Positions 55,701 to 62,724 of a stretch of DNA of 64,000 bases are shown one piece after another. The stretch is from Mycobacterium nebraskense (GTDB lineage: Bacteria > Actinomycetota > Actinomycetes > Mycobacteriales > Mycobacteriaceae). A program made the translations under genes and the position numbers. The notes under the pieces were generated by a model. That model saw only the letters and a program-made list of their open reading frames with translations. It ran no database searches and had not been told where the DNA came from. Within the stretch, counting starts at the first letter, position 1. Each line of letters begins with the position of its first letter. The stretch covers positions 62,001-126,000 of the forward strand of contig NZ_LQPH01000173.1 of assembly GCF_002102255.1 (NCBI RefSeq), read 5' to 3'.

Positions 55701-56641
55701 GACGTGGTCAGCGCCTTCCGAAAGGTCTGCTGGTGGGCCTTCTCGTCACCGGCAATTTCCCGGAACAGGTTGGCGGCCTGAGGGTTTCCCGCCTGATCGG
55801 CTTGGCGGGCATAGTCGGGATACATGACATCGGCCTCGTGCTGCTCACCGTTGATCGCGTCTTGCAGGTTTGCGTTGGTGTCGGTGGCCACCAAGCCGGC
55901 CAGCGTGGCCAGCATCGCGAAATGCTCGTTCAACTCGAAGTTGGCGGTGTTGGTAAAGAGCTGCGCCACCGCCGAGTTACCGTCTCGTCGCGCCTGATCG
56001 GCGTAGCGCATGTATTTCGCGTAGGCGAACGCCTCCCCCTGCATCGCTGTGCGCAGGTTTGCCAGCGTGGCCCCGGACGACCGCGGGGGCCCGGCCGTGA
56101 TGGCCGCCGGTGCCGGCGTTGCGCCGGCCGGTACCGACGCGCCGCCGCCAGAGTTGCTCACCGCGTTCAGTGCTGCCTGGAAGTCCTTGAGGTGGGCTGC
56201 CTCGTCGGAGCCGATCTCGCTGAAGGCGGATGCCGCGGCCGGGTCGTTGTCAGCGGTGGCCTGCTTGGCGAAACCCGGGTACATGGAGTTGGTCTCGTTG
56301 GCCTCGCCGTTGATCGCGTCGCGCAGGTTGGCCGCGATGTCGCTGCCCAGTCCGACCAGATCGGCCTCGCGCGCAAAGTGATCCATGTGCTCGGTCTGGG
56401 CGGCGTTGGTGAAGTCCTGCGCGGCCTGCGTCCGCCCGGCCTGCTGCGCCTGGGTCGCATACGCCAGATACTTCGCATGGGCGAGCGCCTCACCGTGCAT
56501 GGCTGACAACGCATTTGATCGGGTGGAATCGGCCAGGGGGGAGGGGGATGACGATGCCGGTGGCACCGGGTGACTCGAGCATGCAGTCAACAGCAACGCG
56601 GCCGTGCAGACCACAACCTGCAACCACTTAGCCTGATACAT
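55697..56641 (-). CDS. Lipoprotein with two tandem ferritin-like (rubrerythrin-type) domains
   Basis: A 314-residue lipoprotein. The signal peptide MYQAKWLQVVVCTAALLLTA ends in lipobox LLTAC (Cys21), followed by a Ser/Pro linker. Residues 46-160 and 193-312 are two copies of a four-helix domain. Each has acidic/His pairs expected of a diiron ferritin-like site: HGEALAHAKY, EHMDHFA, INGEANE and GSDEAAHLKDF in copy 1, and QGEAFAYAKY, NEHFAM, INGEQHE and AGDEKAH in copy 2. Copies are separated by a Pro/Ala-rich linker. The ATG at 56641 has GAGG 7 bases upstream; a TTG two codons earlier is possible. It overlaps the P-type ATPase gene. Iron or oxygen handling outside the membrane is inferred. Confidence 0.82.
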   Translation of the reverse strand: MYQAKWLQVVVCTAALLLTACSSHPVPPASSSPSPLADSTRSNALSAMHGEALAHAKYLAYATQAQQAGRTQAAQDFTNAAQTEHMDHFAREADLVGLGSDIAANLRDAINGEANETNSMYPGFAKQATADNDPAAASAFSEIGSDEAAHLKDFQAALNAVSNSGGGASVPAGATPAPAAITAGPPRSSGATLANLRTAMQGEAFAYAKYMRYADQARRDGNSAVAQLFTNTANFELNEHFAMLATLAGLVATDTNANLQDAINGEQHEADVMYPDYARQADQAGNPQAANLFREIAGDEKAHQQTFRKALTTS

Positions 56642-56710
56642 GGTCAACCTCGCGATGTGTCAATGGTCTCGCTGTAGCGCCGACGGTAGTTGGCGGTGCC
56701 GCGCCGGGCC

Positions 56711-56725
56711 AGGGGCGGAAGTCCT
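56711..56725 (-). promoter_or_regulatory. Candidate DosR-like box
   Basis: On the minus strand AGGACTTCCGCCCCT matches 11 of 13 fixed positions of GGGACTTNNGGCCCT. It lies about 70-84 bases upstream of the ferritin-like lipoprotein start. Not statistically tested. Confidence 0.4.
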
Positions 56726-56844
56726 GTGATTGCATCGCCCGGCGGCCATGATTTCGCCCGGGGCGGCTCACCTCGGCCGATCGATCAGGGCGGGCAGCGG
56801 CCGAAACTGCTCCGCACCGGACGAGCCGAGATGGCGTGTCGACC

Positions 56845-57589
56845 ATGCGCCGTAGACCGACGCCGTCCCAAGCGCAGCTGCTGCTCGACCAGCTGCGCGA
56901 TGAGCGCGGTCGGCGGATTGTCCTCGTGTCGCACTGTCTGCTGAACGAGAACACGCGTTACGCCGGCGGCGCCACCCGACCGGGCGCGGTACCGGAGGCG
57001 GTCGAGGAGCTGATCGGCGCGGGTTACGGAATTCACCAGCTACCGTGCCCGGAGCGGCCGGCGTGGGGCGGGATACTCAAGCCCCACACCCTGCCCCTGT
57101 ACCACTCCAAGGGCGGACTGCTGTATCCGCTGCGCGGCCTCTTGCTATGGGCGTTCGTGGTCTGGACCCGCCTCGTCTATCGCCGACTGGCGCGGCGAGT
57201 CGTTCGCGACGTTGCCGACTACCAGCGGTCCGGGATCACGGTCGCCGGACATGGTCGGGATCGGCGCCTCGCCGTCGTGTGGGGTGACCACGACGTTGGA
57301 CATGCGGGCCTCGTTGAAGGTGGTCGCGGCCTGCCCGGCCGCCGCACTGACCCGAGACGTCATGAACGAGCGGGCCGTTCTGGGGTGCCGCCGCAAGGCC
57401 GAGGGCTTGTTCATCGCTGCGCTGGATCGACAGTTGCGCCGGCGGGGATTTGAGGTCCGGGCGCTCGAACATGACCTTGCCGCCGAGCTTCGCGGTTCGC
57501 GGCAGCAGCTGCTCACCGCGGGGGCGTTGCGGACCCTGGGCGGACCCGGGAACCGAGAGACCCCGTCGCACGGTGCGCGAGGCTACTGA
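56845..57589 (+). pseudogene. DUF523-like gene disrupted by a frameshift
   Basis: Frame 1 from ATG 56845 gives RRIVLVSHCLLNENTRYAGG, GYGIHQLPCPERPAWGG and LVYRRLARRVVRDVADYQ, the N-terminal half of a DUF523 (2-thiouracil desulfurase-like) protein. It loses sense near 57240-57255. Frame 2 then gives MVGIGASPSCGVTTTLDMR, the Cys motif expected to follow, and continues to a TGA at 57587-57589. The Cys in CLLN and SPSCG would be the iron-sulfur ligands. Either the gene is a pseudogene or one base was lost or gained in sequencing. The two halves are otherwise clean. GTG 56836 is an alternative start. Confidence 0.7.
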
Positions 57590-57640
57590 CACGCGATCCC
57601 GAATCCTCATGCGCACAACACAGTTCGGGCAGCGCGCAAC

Positions 57641-57910
57641 TCACGGGCGCGCGTGCTCGCGCAGTACTGCCAGCCGGTCCCGATATTCGGTCTCATTGAT
57701 CTCGCCGTGGGCAAACCTTGCGGCGAGCACCTGTTCCGGCGACGCTGTCGAGGACGTGTACGGCGGGATTTGGCGACCCTGGCGATCTCCATTGATGTAG
57801 CCGACGAGGGCAATAATGCCCGCGATAAGCAGCGCCCAGAACAACACCATGCCGACGCCCATTCCAGCCCATCCCCACCAGCCCATGTTGTGGCCGTACC
57901 AGACCATCAT
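57641..57910 (-). CDS. Small SHOCT-domain membrane protein
   Basis: An 89-residue protein starting MMVWYGHNMGWWGWAGMGVG. One transmembrane helix (about residues 15-38) is flanked by a Trp/Gly/Met-rich N-terminus. The C-terminal SHOCT motif is SPEQVLAARFAHGEINETEYRDRLAVL. SHOCT proteins are small, poorly understood and often lie near metal or stress genes. GGGGAGG lies about 8 bases upstream of the ATG. Met and His near the membrane could bind copper (inference). It is divergent from the small membrane protein at 58095. Confidence 0.72.
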   Translation of the reverse strand: MMVWYGHNMGWWGWAGMGVGMVLFWALLIAGIIALVGYINGDRQGRQIPPYTSSTASPEQVLAARFAHGEINETEYRDRLAVLREHARP

Positions 57911-58005
57911 CGCGATCGCCTCCCCATCGGACAGCTTGAGAGATATTACCCCCGATCCTGCGGTACTGGTTTGCCAGTCGGCTAGAGGCTTATTTCCCAG
58001 GGATA

Positions 58006-58020
58006 AGTGACGCAAGTCCC
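58006..58020 (-). promoter_or_regulatory. Candidate DosR-like box next to the copper operator
   Basis: On the minus strand GGGACTTGCGTCACT matches 11 of 13 fixed positions of GGGACTTNNGGCCCT. It ends immediately before the TACCC of the copper-type operator at 58021 and upstream of the divergent SHOCT and P1B ATPase units. Not statistically tested. Confidence 0.35.
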
Positions 58021-58039
58021 TACCCCCGGGGGGTATAGT
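58021..58039 (+). promoter_or_regulatory. Copper-type operator with -10 (box 1)
   Basis: TACCC-CCGGG-GGGTA at 58021-58035 is a perfect palindrome apart from the centre base. The final TA starts the -10 hexamer TATAGT (58034-58039). The same 5-5-5 plus YWGT arrangement occurs at three other promoters in this region. It precedes the 58095 gene and P1B ATPase. CsoR/RicR-type repressors bind similar palindromes; the assignment is inference. Confidence 0.75.
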
Positions 58040-58094
58040 GGGGCAATGCTGGACCGGTGGTGTAGCGCGCCGCGCTGCGGAACAGGTAAGCGGT

Positions 58095-58430
58095 ATGGCG
58101 GTGTCCGGTCAGACTACGAGCGGCCATTGGGTTGCGCTGCTCATTGGTGTGGTTCTGCTGCTCACCTTCGTCGCGACCACGGCTGCGGCATTAATGCGCG
58201 TTCGCCGAGCACGTCAGATCGAAGCGGCGCTACCGCCCACCAACGGGCTATCCGACCTATTGCCACCGGGCATGGGTGCGAGCCTTTGGCGGTGTCAGGC
58301 ACTCATCGCCGAGGCGGTCGTCGTCCGACAGCGGCTGTCCGGGGAGATCGATGTCGAGACGTACCAGGTCCGCATGACCGAGCTGGCGCGGCAAGCCAGC
58401 TCCGAGCGCCGCCCACAGCGCAACACCTAA
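58095..58430 (+). CDS. Small single-pass membrane protein
   Basis: A 111-residue protein of unknown function. Residues 12-30 form a hydrophobic helix (VALLIGVVLLLTFVATTAAAL), followed by a helical cytosolic tail ending RRPQRNT. The ATG at 58095 follows AGGTAAG. Longer reading from GTG 58038 would overlap the promoter. It is the first gene after operator box 1 and lies 24 bases upstream of the P1B ATPase, so it may be a small partner of the pump. The C-terminal DVETYQVRMTELARQ resembles a SHOCT-like helix. Confidence 0.65.
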   Translation: MAVSGQTTSGHWVALLIGVVLLLTFVATTAAALMRVRRARQIEAALPPTNGLSDLLPPGMGASLWRCQALIAEAVVVRQRLSGEIDVETYQVRMTELARQASSERRPQRNT

Positions 58431-58454
58431 TTCGTCCCTGCTGTCGAGGAGTTC

Positions 58455-61034
58455 ATGATGTCCGTTCTTGACGTTGGCATCATGGCGGGCGCGGTCCTAG
58501 TGATCGCCGGTTTGGCGTGGTACTTCTTTGCGCCGCGACGAGCGCACGCAGCTGCGGTTAACGACGGGGTGCAGCGGATCGAGGTCACGGTCCGCGGGGG
58601 GTACAGCCCCAACGTCATCCAAGTGCGCCAAGGCATTCCGGTTGAGATCGAATTCGACCGGCAGGAAACCGGTGATTGCAGCTCGCGGGTCGTCTTTCCG
58701 GGCCTGCAACTCTCAGCGGCCCTACCCGCGCATCAGCGCACCACCGTCAGGTTCACCCCGCGACAGTCGGGGTCGTTCGGCTTCACCTGCAGCATGAATA
58801 TGATCTCGGGCACGCTGGTCGTCATCCCTAACGGCACGGCACCCGAACCGCCCGAAGCCGAAAGATTCAGCGCCGGTTCCGGTCATGCATCACCGGACGG
58901 CGCGCACGAGCCTGCTGCCGCGGACGTCGAAGCCTCCCAGGCGGAAGAACGACGCGTGGACATCGCCGACCTGACTCGCCGGGTGGTGATCGGCGTGGTG
59001 CTCACCGTCCCGGTGCTGTATGCGGTGATGGCCCAACCCCTGGGCTCCCATTGGGTGCCAGCGTTCTTACTCAACCATTGGGTGCAGCTGACGTTGATCA
59101 CCCCGGTGATGTTTTACGCGGGGTGGCCGATCCATCGGTCCGGCTGGCTGGCGCTGGCGCATCGTAGCGCCGACATGAACAGCCTCATCACCCTCGGCAC
59201 CCTGGCGGCCTACGGCTATAGCCTGCTCGTCACGGTAGCCTCCGGTGTCTTACCGGCCGAAGTGCGCGACGTGTATTTCGAGGCGGTCGGGGTGATCCTG
59301 ACGCTGATCATGCTGGGCCGGCTACTGGAAGCCCGCGCCAAAGCCGGCACCGGCGAGGCCATCCGCGCGCTATTGGGTCTGCAAGCCCGTACCGCCCGGG
59401 TGCTGCGCGACGGCATCGAAACCGAAATCCCCGTCGCCGAGGTCGTCGTCGGCGACGAGATCCTCATCCGGCCCGGCGAGAAAATCCCCGTCGACGCCAC
59501 AGTGCTCTCCGGACAGTCCGCGGTCGACGAATCGATGGTGACCGGCGAATCCATGCCGGCCACCAAACGTACCGGCGACACCGTCATCGGCGCGACGGTC
59601 AATACCACCGGCTCGTTGCGGGTGCGCGCCGCCAAAGTCGGCACGGACACCATGCTGGCCCAAATCATCCGGATGGTTCAGCAGGCGCAAGCGTCACGAG
59701 CCCCGATCCAGCGACTGGCCGACGCGATCTCCGCCTACTTCGTGCCGGTCGTGATCGCCACCGCCATCGCCACTTTCGCGATCTGGTTCATCGCCGGTCC
59801 GACGCCCGCATTGACCCAGGCGTTGGTATCGGCGGTGGCGGTGTTGATCATCGCCTGCCCGTGCGCACTGGGCCTGGCGACCCCGCTATCGATCATGGTG
59901 GGCACCGGCAAGGGAGCCGGGGCGGGCATTCTGATCCGCTCTGCCGAGGCGCTCGAAACCGCGCAGAAGCTCGACACCATCGTGCTGGACAAAACCGGGA
60001 CCATCACCGCCGGCAAGCCCGCCCTCACCGACGTCCGGGTGACCGGGACGGTCGCCGAAAACGAACTGCTCGCGCTGGTTGCCGCCGCCGAGGCCGACAG
60101 CGAACACCCCATCGCCGGTGCCGTGGTTGCCGGCGCCCGCGATCGCGGCCTCAACCTTCCCGTCGTATCGGCGTTTGACTCGATTACCGGCAAGGGGGTC
60201 CGGGCCACCATCGCGGGGCTTAGCGTGCTCGTTGGCACCGCGACGTTGTTGGCCGAAAATGGCATCGAGACAGCGGAACTCGAGCACATCAGCGCCGAGC
60301 TGGCGGCCGAGGGAAAAACGCCGATCCTCGCCGCCATCGACAGGCACCCGGCCGGGGTCATCGCCGTGGCCGACACGGTCAAAGACGACTCCGTCTCCGC
60401 GATCGCCGCCCTGCGCAAGCTGGGCCTGCAGGTCGTGATGATCACCGGGGACAACGCCCGCACCGCCGCAGCGATCGCCCGCCAGGTGGGGGTCGAACGG
60501 GTGCTGGCCGAGGTCCTGCCTGAGCACAAAGCCGGCGAGATCCGCCGGCTGCAAGCCGAGGGACGCCGGGTCGGCATGGTCGGTGACGGCATCAACGACG
60601 CGCCCGCGCTGGCGCAAGCCGATGTCGGACTGGCCATAGGCACCGGTACAGACGTGGCGATCGAAGCCGCCGACATCACCCTGATTTCCGGGTCACTGGC
60701 CGGTGTCGTGACCGCGATACGCCTCTCGCGTGCCACCATGCGCAACATCCGGCAGAACCTGTTTTTCGCCCTGATCTACAACGCCGTCGGTATCCCGCTG
60801 GCCGCGGGTGTGTTGTATCCGGTGTTGGGGCTACGACTCTCACCGATGATCGCCGCCGCCGCAATGGCCCTGTCCTCGCTGTCGGTCGTCGGCAACGCCA
60901 ACCGCCTGCGTCGCTACCATGCCGAACAGCTGCCGCCCGCCCAGCCACCCACGATCGAGCCTCGGGTGGAAATTGGTGGCGCGCAACGTGAGGTCGTTGC
61001 TGGCCAGGTCAAGGGATTGCAGCCTCATTCATAG
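58455..61034 (+). CDS. Cupredoxin-fused P1B-type copper-transporting ATPase
   Basis: An 859-residue protein. A transmembrane anchor (about residues 8-25) precedes a cupredoxin-like domain (40-123) with Cys75, then Cys112, Met114 and Met116 in TCSMNMISG. The P1B ATPase core follows with actuator TGES (363-366), ion-selectivity CPC in IIACPCALG (468-470), phosphorylation DKTGT (Asp512), SEHPIAG and MVGDGINDAPA. The usual HMA domain is absent and the cupredoxin takes its place. CPC supports copper(I) export. It is downstream of box 1 and upstream of csoR. Whether the cupredoxin faces the cytosol or outside cannot be settled by sequence. The ATG at 58455 follows GAGGAG. Confidence 0.9.
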   Translation: MMSVLDVGIMAGAVLVIAGLAWYFFAPRRAHAAAVNDGVQRIEVTVRGGYSPNVIQVRQGIPVEIEFDRQETGDCSSRVVFPGLQLSAALPAHQRTTVRFTPRQSGSFGFTCSMNMISGTLVVIPNGTAPEPPEAERFSAGSGHASPDGAHEPAAADVEASQAEERRVDIADLTRRVVIGVVLTVPVLYAVMAQPLGSHWVPAFLLNHWVQLTLITPVMFYAGWPIHRSGWLALAHRSADMNSLITLGTLAAYGYSLLVTVASGVLPAEVRDVYFEAVGVILTLIMLGRLLEARAKAGTGEAIRALLGLQARTARVLRDGIETEIPVAEVVVGDEILIRPGEKIPVDATVLSGQSAVDESMVTGESMPATKRTGDTVIGATVNTTGSLRVRAAKVGTDTMLAQIIRMVQQAQASRAPIQRLADAISAYFVPVVIATAIATFAIWFIAGPTPALTQALVSAVAVLIIACPCALGLATPLSIMVGTGKGAGAGILIRSAEALETAQKLDTIVLDKTGTITAGKPALTDVRVTGTVAENELLALVAAAEADSEHPIAGAVVAGARDRGLNLPVVSAFDSITGKGVRATIAGLSVLVGTATLLAENGIETAELEHISAELAAEGKTPILAAIDRHPAGVIAVADTVKDDSVSAIAALRKLGLQVVMITGDNARTAAAIARQVGVERVLAEVLPEHKAGEIRRLQAEGRRVGMVGDGINDAPALAQADVGLAIGTGTDVAIEAADITLISGSLAGVVTAIRLSRATMRNIRQNLFFALIYNAVGIPLAAGVLYPVLGLRLSPMIAAAAMALSSLSVVGNANRLRRYHAEQLPPAQPPTIEPRVEIGGAQREVVAGQVKGLQPHS

Positions 61035-61099
61035 CCCCGCGATCCCTCCGCCGCAATGCCAACAGATCCCGCGGATGGCACCAACGGACGTGGTAAAGA

Positions 61100-61129
61100 T
61101 CGACCTCAAGTACCCCCACCGGGTACAGT
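61100..61129 (+). promoter_or_regulatory. Copper-type operator with -10 (box 2, csoR)
   Basis: TACCC-CCACC-GGGTA at 61111-61125 with the -10 TACAGT (61124-61129) starting in its last TA. A weak -35, TCGACC, sits 18 bases upstream. The csoR ATG is about 90 bases downstream, so this would give autoregulation. Confidence 0.7.
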
Positions 61130-61220
61130 TGCGAGCAACGACGGCTTTGGCGGCCGACGACAATTCGTCATCGGGCGGCAACCCCGAGAACGACTCGATC
61201 ATCAAGCGCAGGGAGTTCGG

Positions 61221-61511
61221 ATGGACACCGGATACGGATATGTAGCGAACAAGGACCGCTATGCTCAGCGACTCCGCCGAATCGAGGGCCAGATTCGGGG
61301 CATCGCAAAGATGATCGACGACGACAAGTACTGCATCGACATCCTCACCCAAATCAGTGCAGCCAGCAGTGCTTTACGGTCTGTGGCGTTGAACCTGCTC
61401 GACGACCATCTCGAACACTGCGTCAGCCAGGCACTTACTCAAGGAGGGAACGAGGCTGATGTGAAGCTGTCCGAGGCCTCCGCGGCTATCGCACGACTTG
61501 TTCGCTCGTGA
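61221..61511 (+). CDS. csoR: CsoR/RicR-family copper-sensing repressor
   Basis: A 96-residue all-helical repressor. Cys38, His63 and Cys67 (in KYCIDILTQ and DDHLEHCV) match the copper(I) ligands Cys36, His61 and Cys65 of M. tuberculosis CsoR at an offset of two. The DUF156 signature RLRRIEGQIRGIAKMI is present. Copper binding releases DNA in this family. GGGAG lies 5 bases before the ATG at 61221; frames further upstream enter the promoter. It probably controls the four copper-type boxes found here. Whether it is the CsoR or RicR branch is unclear. Confidence 0.9.
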   Translation: MDTGYGYVANKDRYAQRLRRIEGQIRGIAKMIDDDKYCIDILTQISAASSALRSVALNLLDDHLEHCVSQALTQGGNEADVKLSEASAAIARLVRS

Positions 61512-61572
61512 TCAAGAGGATCTCGCGGGCGACCGCGTGCCCCCAGTCAAGTGCCGCGGTGCACACATGCGC

Positions 61573-61601
61573 TTGCGGCCAATACCCCATGGGGGTATTG
61601 T
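61573..61601 (+). promoter_or_regulatory. Copper-type operator/promoter (box 3, metallothionein 1)
   Basis: -35 TTGCGG (61573-61578), 17-base spacer and -10 TATTGT (61596-61601). TACCC-CATGG-GGGTA occupies 61583-61597 inside the spacer and runs into the -10. The predicted start of transcription coincides with the ATG at 61609, so the mRNA is probably leaderless. Confidence 0.75.
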
Positions 61602-61608
61602 TCTCGGC

Positions 61609-61731
61609 ATGAATGAAACTCATACCTGTACCTGCCAATGCAAATCCACTGGTTGCGCCTGCGGTGACTCCGCCTGCACCCAAGCGGCCGGCTGCGGCTG
61701 CGGTCCCCCCGGATGCACGTGTAACGACTAA
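61609..61731 (+). CDS. Metallothionein-like Cys-rich small protein 1
   Basis: A 40-residue protein with 10 Cys in CxC arrangements (Cys7, 9, 11, 16, 18, 23, 29, 31, 36, 38), starting MNETHTCTCQCKSTGCACGD and ending GPPGCTCND. It has no hydrophobic segment, consistent with a cytosolic copper-binding metallothionein. It is not obviously homologous to M. tuberculosis MymT. No ribosome site precedes it, and the -10 ends 8 bases before the ATG, supporting leaderless translation. It lies 98 bases after csoR and is followed by a strong hairpin. Confidence 0.82.
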   Translation: MNETHTCTCQCKSTGCACGDSACTQAAGCGCGPPGCTCND

Positions 61732-61739
61732 CCACCCTT

Positions 61740-61774
61740 AGTCGCGGCCTCGGGCACTTCTCGGGGCCGCGACT
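61740..61774 (+). terminator. Hairpin after metallothionein gene 1
   Basis: AGTCGCGGCC (61740-61749) pairs with GGCCGCGACT (61765-61774), a 10-bp perfect stem with a 15-base loop. It starts 9 bases after the stop codon and is followed by TGGTTTC. It separates the two metallothionein units. Confidence 0.65.
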
Positions 61775-61905
61775 GGTTTCACCGACGTTTATGCAGCCGC
61801 TAAACCGGCTTGTAGGGCCCCGGGCGACACCAAGTCGACAAAGCATCACCGCCGAAACGTCAACCCACCCGCCCTGATCGCTGGCGCAACAACGCAGGGA
61901 TAACA

Positions 61906-61933
61906 TTGACGCCCTTACCCTACCGGGGTACTG
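61906..61933 (+). promoter_or_regulatory. Copper-type operator/promoter (box 4, metallothionein 2)
   Basis: -35 TTGACG (61906-61911), 16-base spacer and -10 TACTGT (61928-61933). TACCC-TACCG-GGGTA at 61916-61930 fills the spacer and enters the -10. The ATG at 61942 is 8 bases after the -10, so the transcript is probably leaderless. Confidence 0.72.
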
Positions 61934-61941
61934 TCATACGT

Positions 61942-62046
61942 ATGGAGGCAGCGAGATCGAGCCGCTGCAAATCTACCGGCTCCGCCCGCGGTGGCGACGC
62001 CGACTGCATCCAGACTGCAGGCTGTAAGTGCTTCATTCCCAAGTGA
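61942..62046 (+). CDS. Metallothionein-like Cys-containing small protein 2
   Basis: A 34-residue protein starting MEAARSSRCKSTG and ending IQTAGCKCFIPK, with four Cys (9, 22, 28, 30). CKSTG and AGCKC correspond to CKSTG and AGCGC of the first metallothionein, so it looks like a reduced paralog. It is too short for a length-based search. It has the same promoter signature. Its TGA overlaps a GTG (GTGA) that starts the next secreted protein. It could be an active metal-binding peptide or a translated leader for the next gene. Confidence 0.6.
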   Translation: MEAARSSRCKSTGSARGGDADCIQTAGCKCFIPK

Positions 62047-62291
62047 TTACGACAGTACTCGTCAGCGTCGCTATCGCCCTGGGCGCCAGCGCCGGGCCAG
62101 CACCAATGGCCAGCGCAGACCCGAGCCCGTTCAACAACCTCAGCTGTCATTGCCAACCGCCACCGAGTCCCAGTCCCAGTCCCGACGTCTCAGGGCAGAT
62201 AGCCAGGGGAATCCACGACGGTTTCTCTGCATCTGCAATCCAATTACGGCCCCTCGCCTGGAGGTCATCTCGGGTAATGCCGACCCGATGA
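62043..62291 (+). CDS. Small secreted Cys-containing protein
   Basis: An 82-residue protein beginning VITTVLVSVAIALGASAGPA with a signal peptide cut near MASADPS. The mature N-terminus SPFNNLSCHCQ carries a CxC motif and is followed by SPSPSPDVSGQIARGIHDGF. Similar Ser/Pro-rich secreted proteins with a Cys pair are seen in mycobacteria but are uncharacterised. The GTG at 62043 overlaps the previous stop as GTGA; an in-frame GTG at 62028 lies inside the upstream gene. The C-terminal half after GFSAS looks atypical (Arg-rich), so a frameshift there is possible. Confidence 0.6.
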   Translation: MITTVLVSVAIALGASAGPAPMASADPSPFNNLSCHCQPPPSPSPSPDVSGQIARGIHDGFSASAIQLRPLAWRSSRVMPTR

Positions 62292-62724
62292 CCGAATGCG
62301 GTGCTGTTCGGCGCCCGGAGACGGCCGACGTCCAGTGCGGTAGACGGTAAAACACTCTGCCGGGGGCCGCTTACCCCAATCGGCGAGATCCGACGGTGGC
62401 CTTTCGCCCCAGCAAGGAATGCTTTTGCGACCGTCGTTGCGCCGCGGAGCATGCGATGTCGAGGGGCCGGATCACGGGCGGCCGACGAGATCATTGCGCT
62501 GGTTTCCGCCCGCCCGTTTTCGCCGATCACGGTTATCGGTCAGCTGGGCTCTCCGCCTGCTAGAACTATGGGCGCGGCGTGCTGGGCGATCTCGTGGTGG
62601 CGATTGTGGAGGACCCGTTGGCCTGGGGCCCATCGTCCCGCCGAAACCATCGGTGGGTATGTCGCGTGGGCGGGTTGGTGACTTATTATCTGCGTATGCA
62701 TGCAGGTAAGCGGGCAGCATAGCG
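62292..62724. other. Gap without a supported gene
   Basis: About 430 bases with several short open frames on both strands, none with a recognised domain, ribosome site or typical mycobacterial sequence. It may hold a degraded 3' part of the secreted protein gene. The CDF promoter and inverted repeat lie at its right end. Confidence 0.5.
62686..62709 (+). promoter_or_regulatory. Inverted repeat overlapping the CDF promoter
   Basis: TTATCTGC (62686-62693) and GCAGGTAA (62702-62709) form an 8-8-8 inverted repeat with one mismatch. A -10-like TATTAT overlaps its left arm and the CDF ATG lies 15 bases downstream. This is a plausible operator for a metal-responsive repressor, but no such regulator is seen nearby. 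Confidence 0.4.

Noticed and set aside
57946..57965. TACC...GGGTA-like sequence upstream of the SHOCT gene
   Set aside because: The spacing between half sites is not five and one half is incomplete, unlike the four true boxes.
58038..58094. GTG at 58038 or ATG at 58046 as the start of the small membrane protein
   Set aside because: The GTG lies inside the -10 region, and the ATG is out of frame with the membrane protein. The 58095 ATG has AGGTAAG upstream.
62646..62662. GGGTATGT upstream of the CDF gene as a fifth copper box
   Set aside because: The left half site reads AACCA and no -10 of the YWGT type follows.
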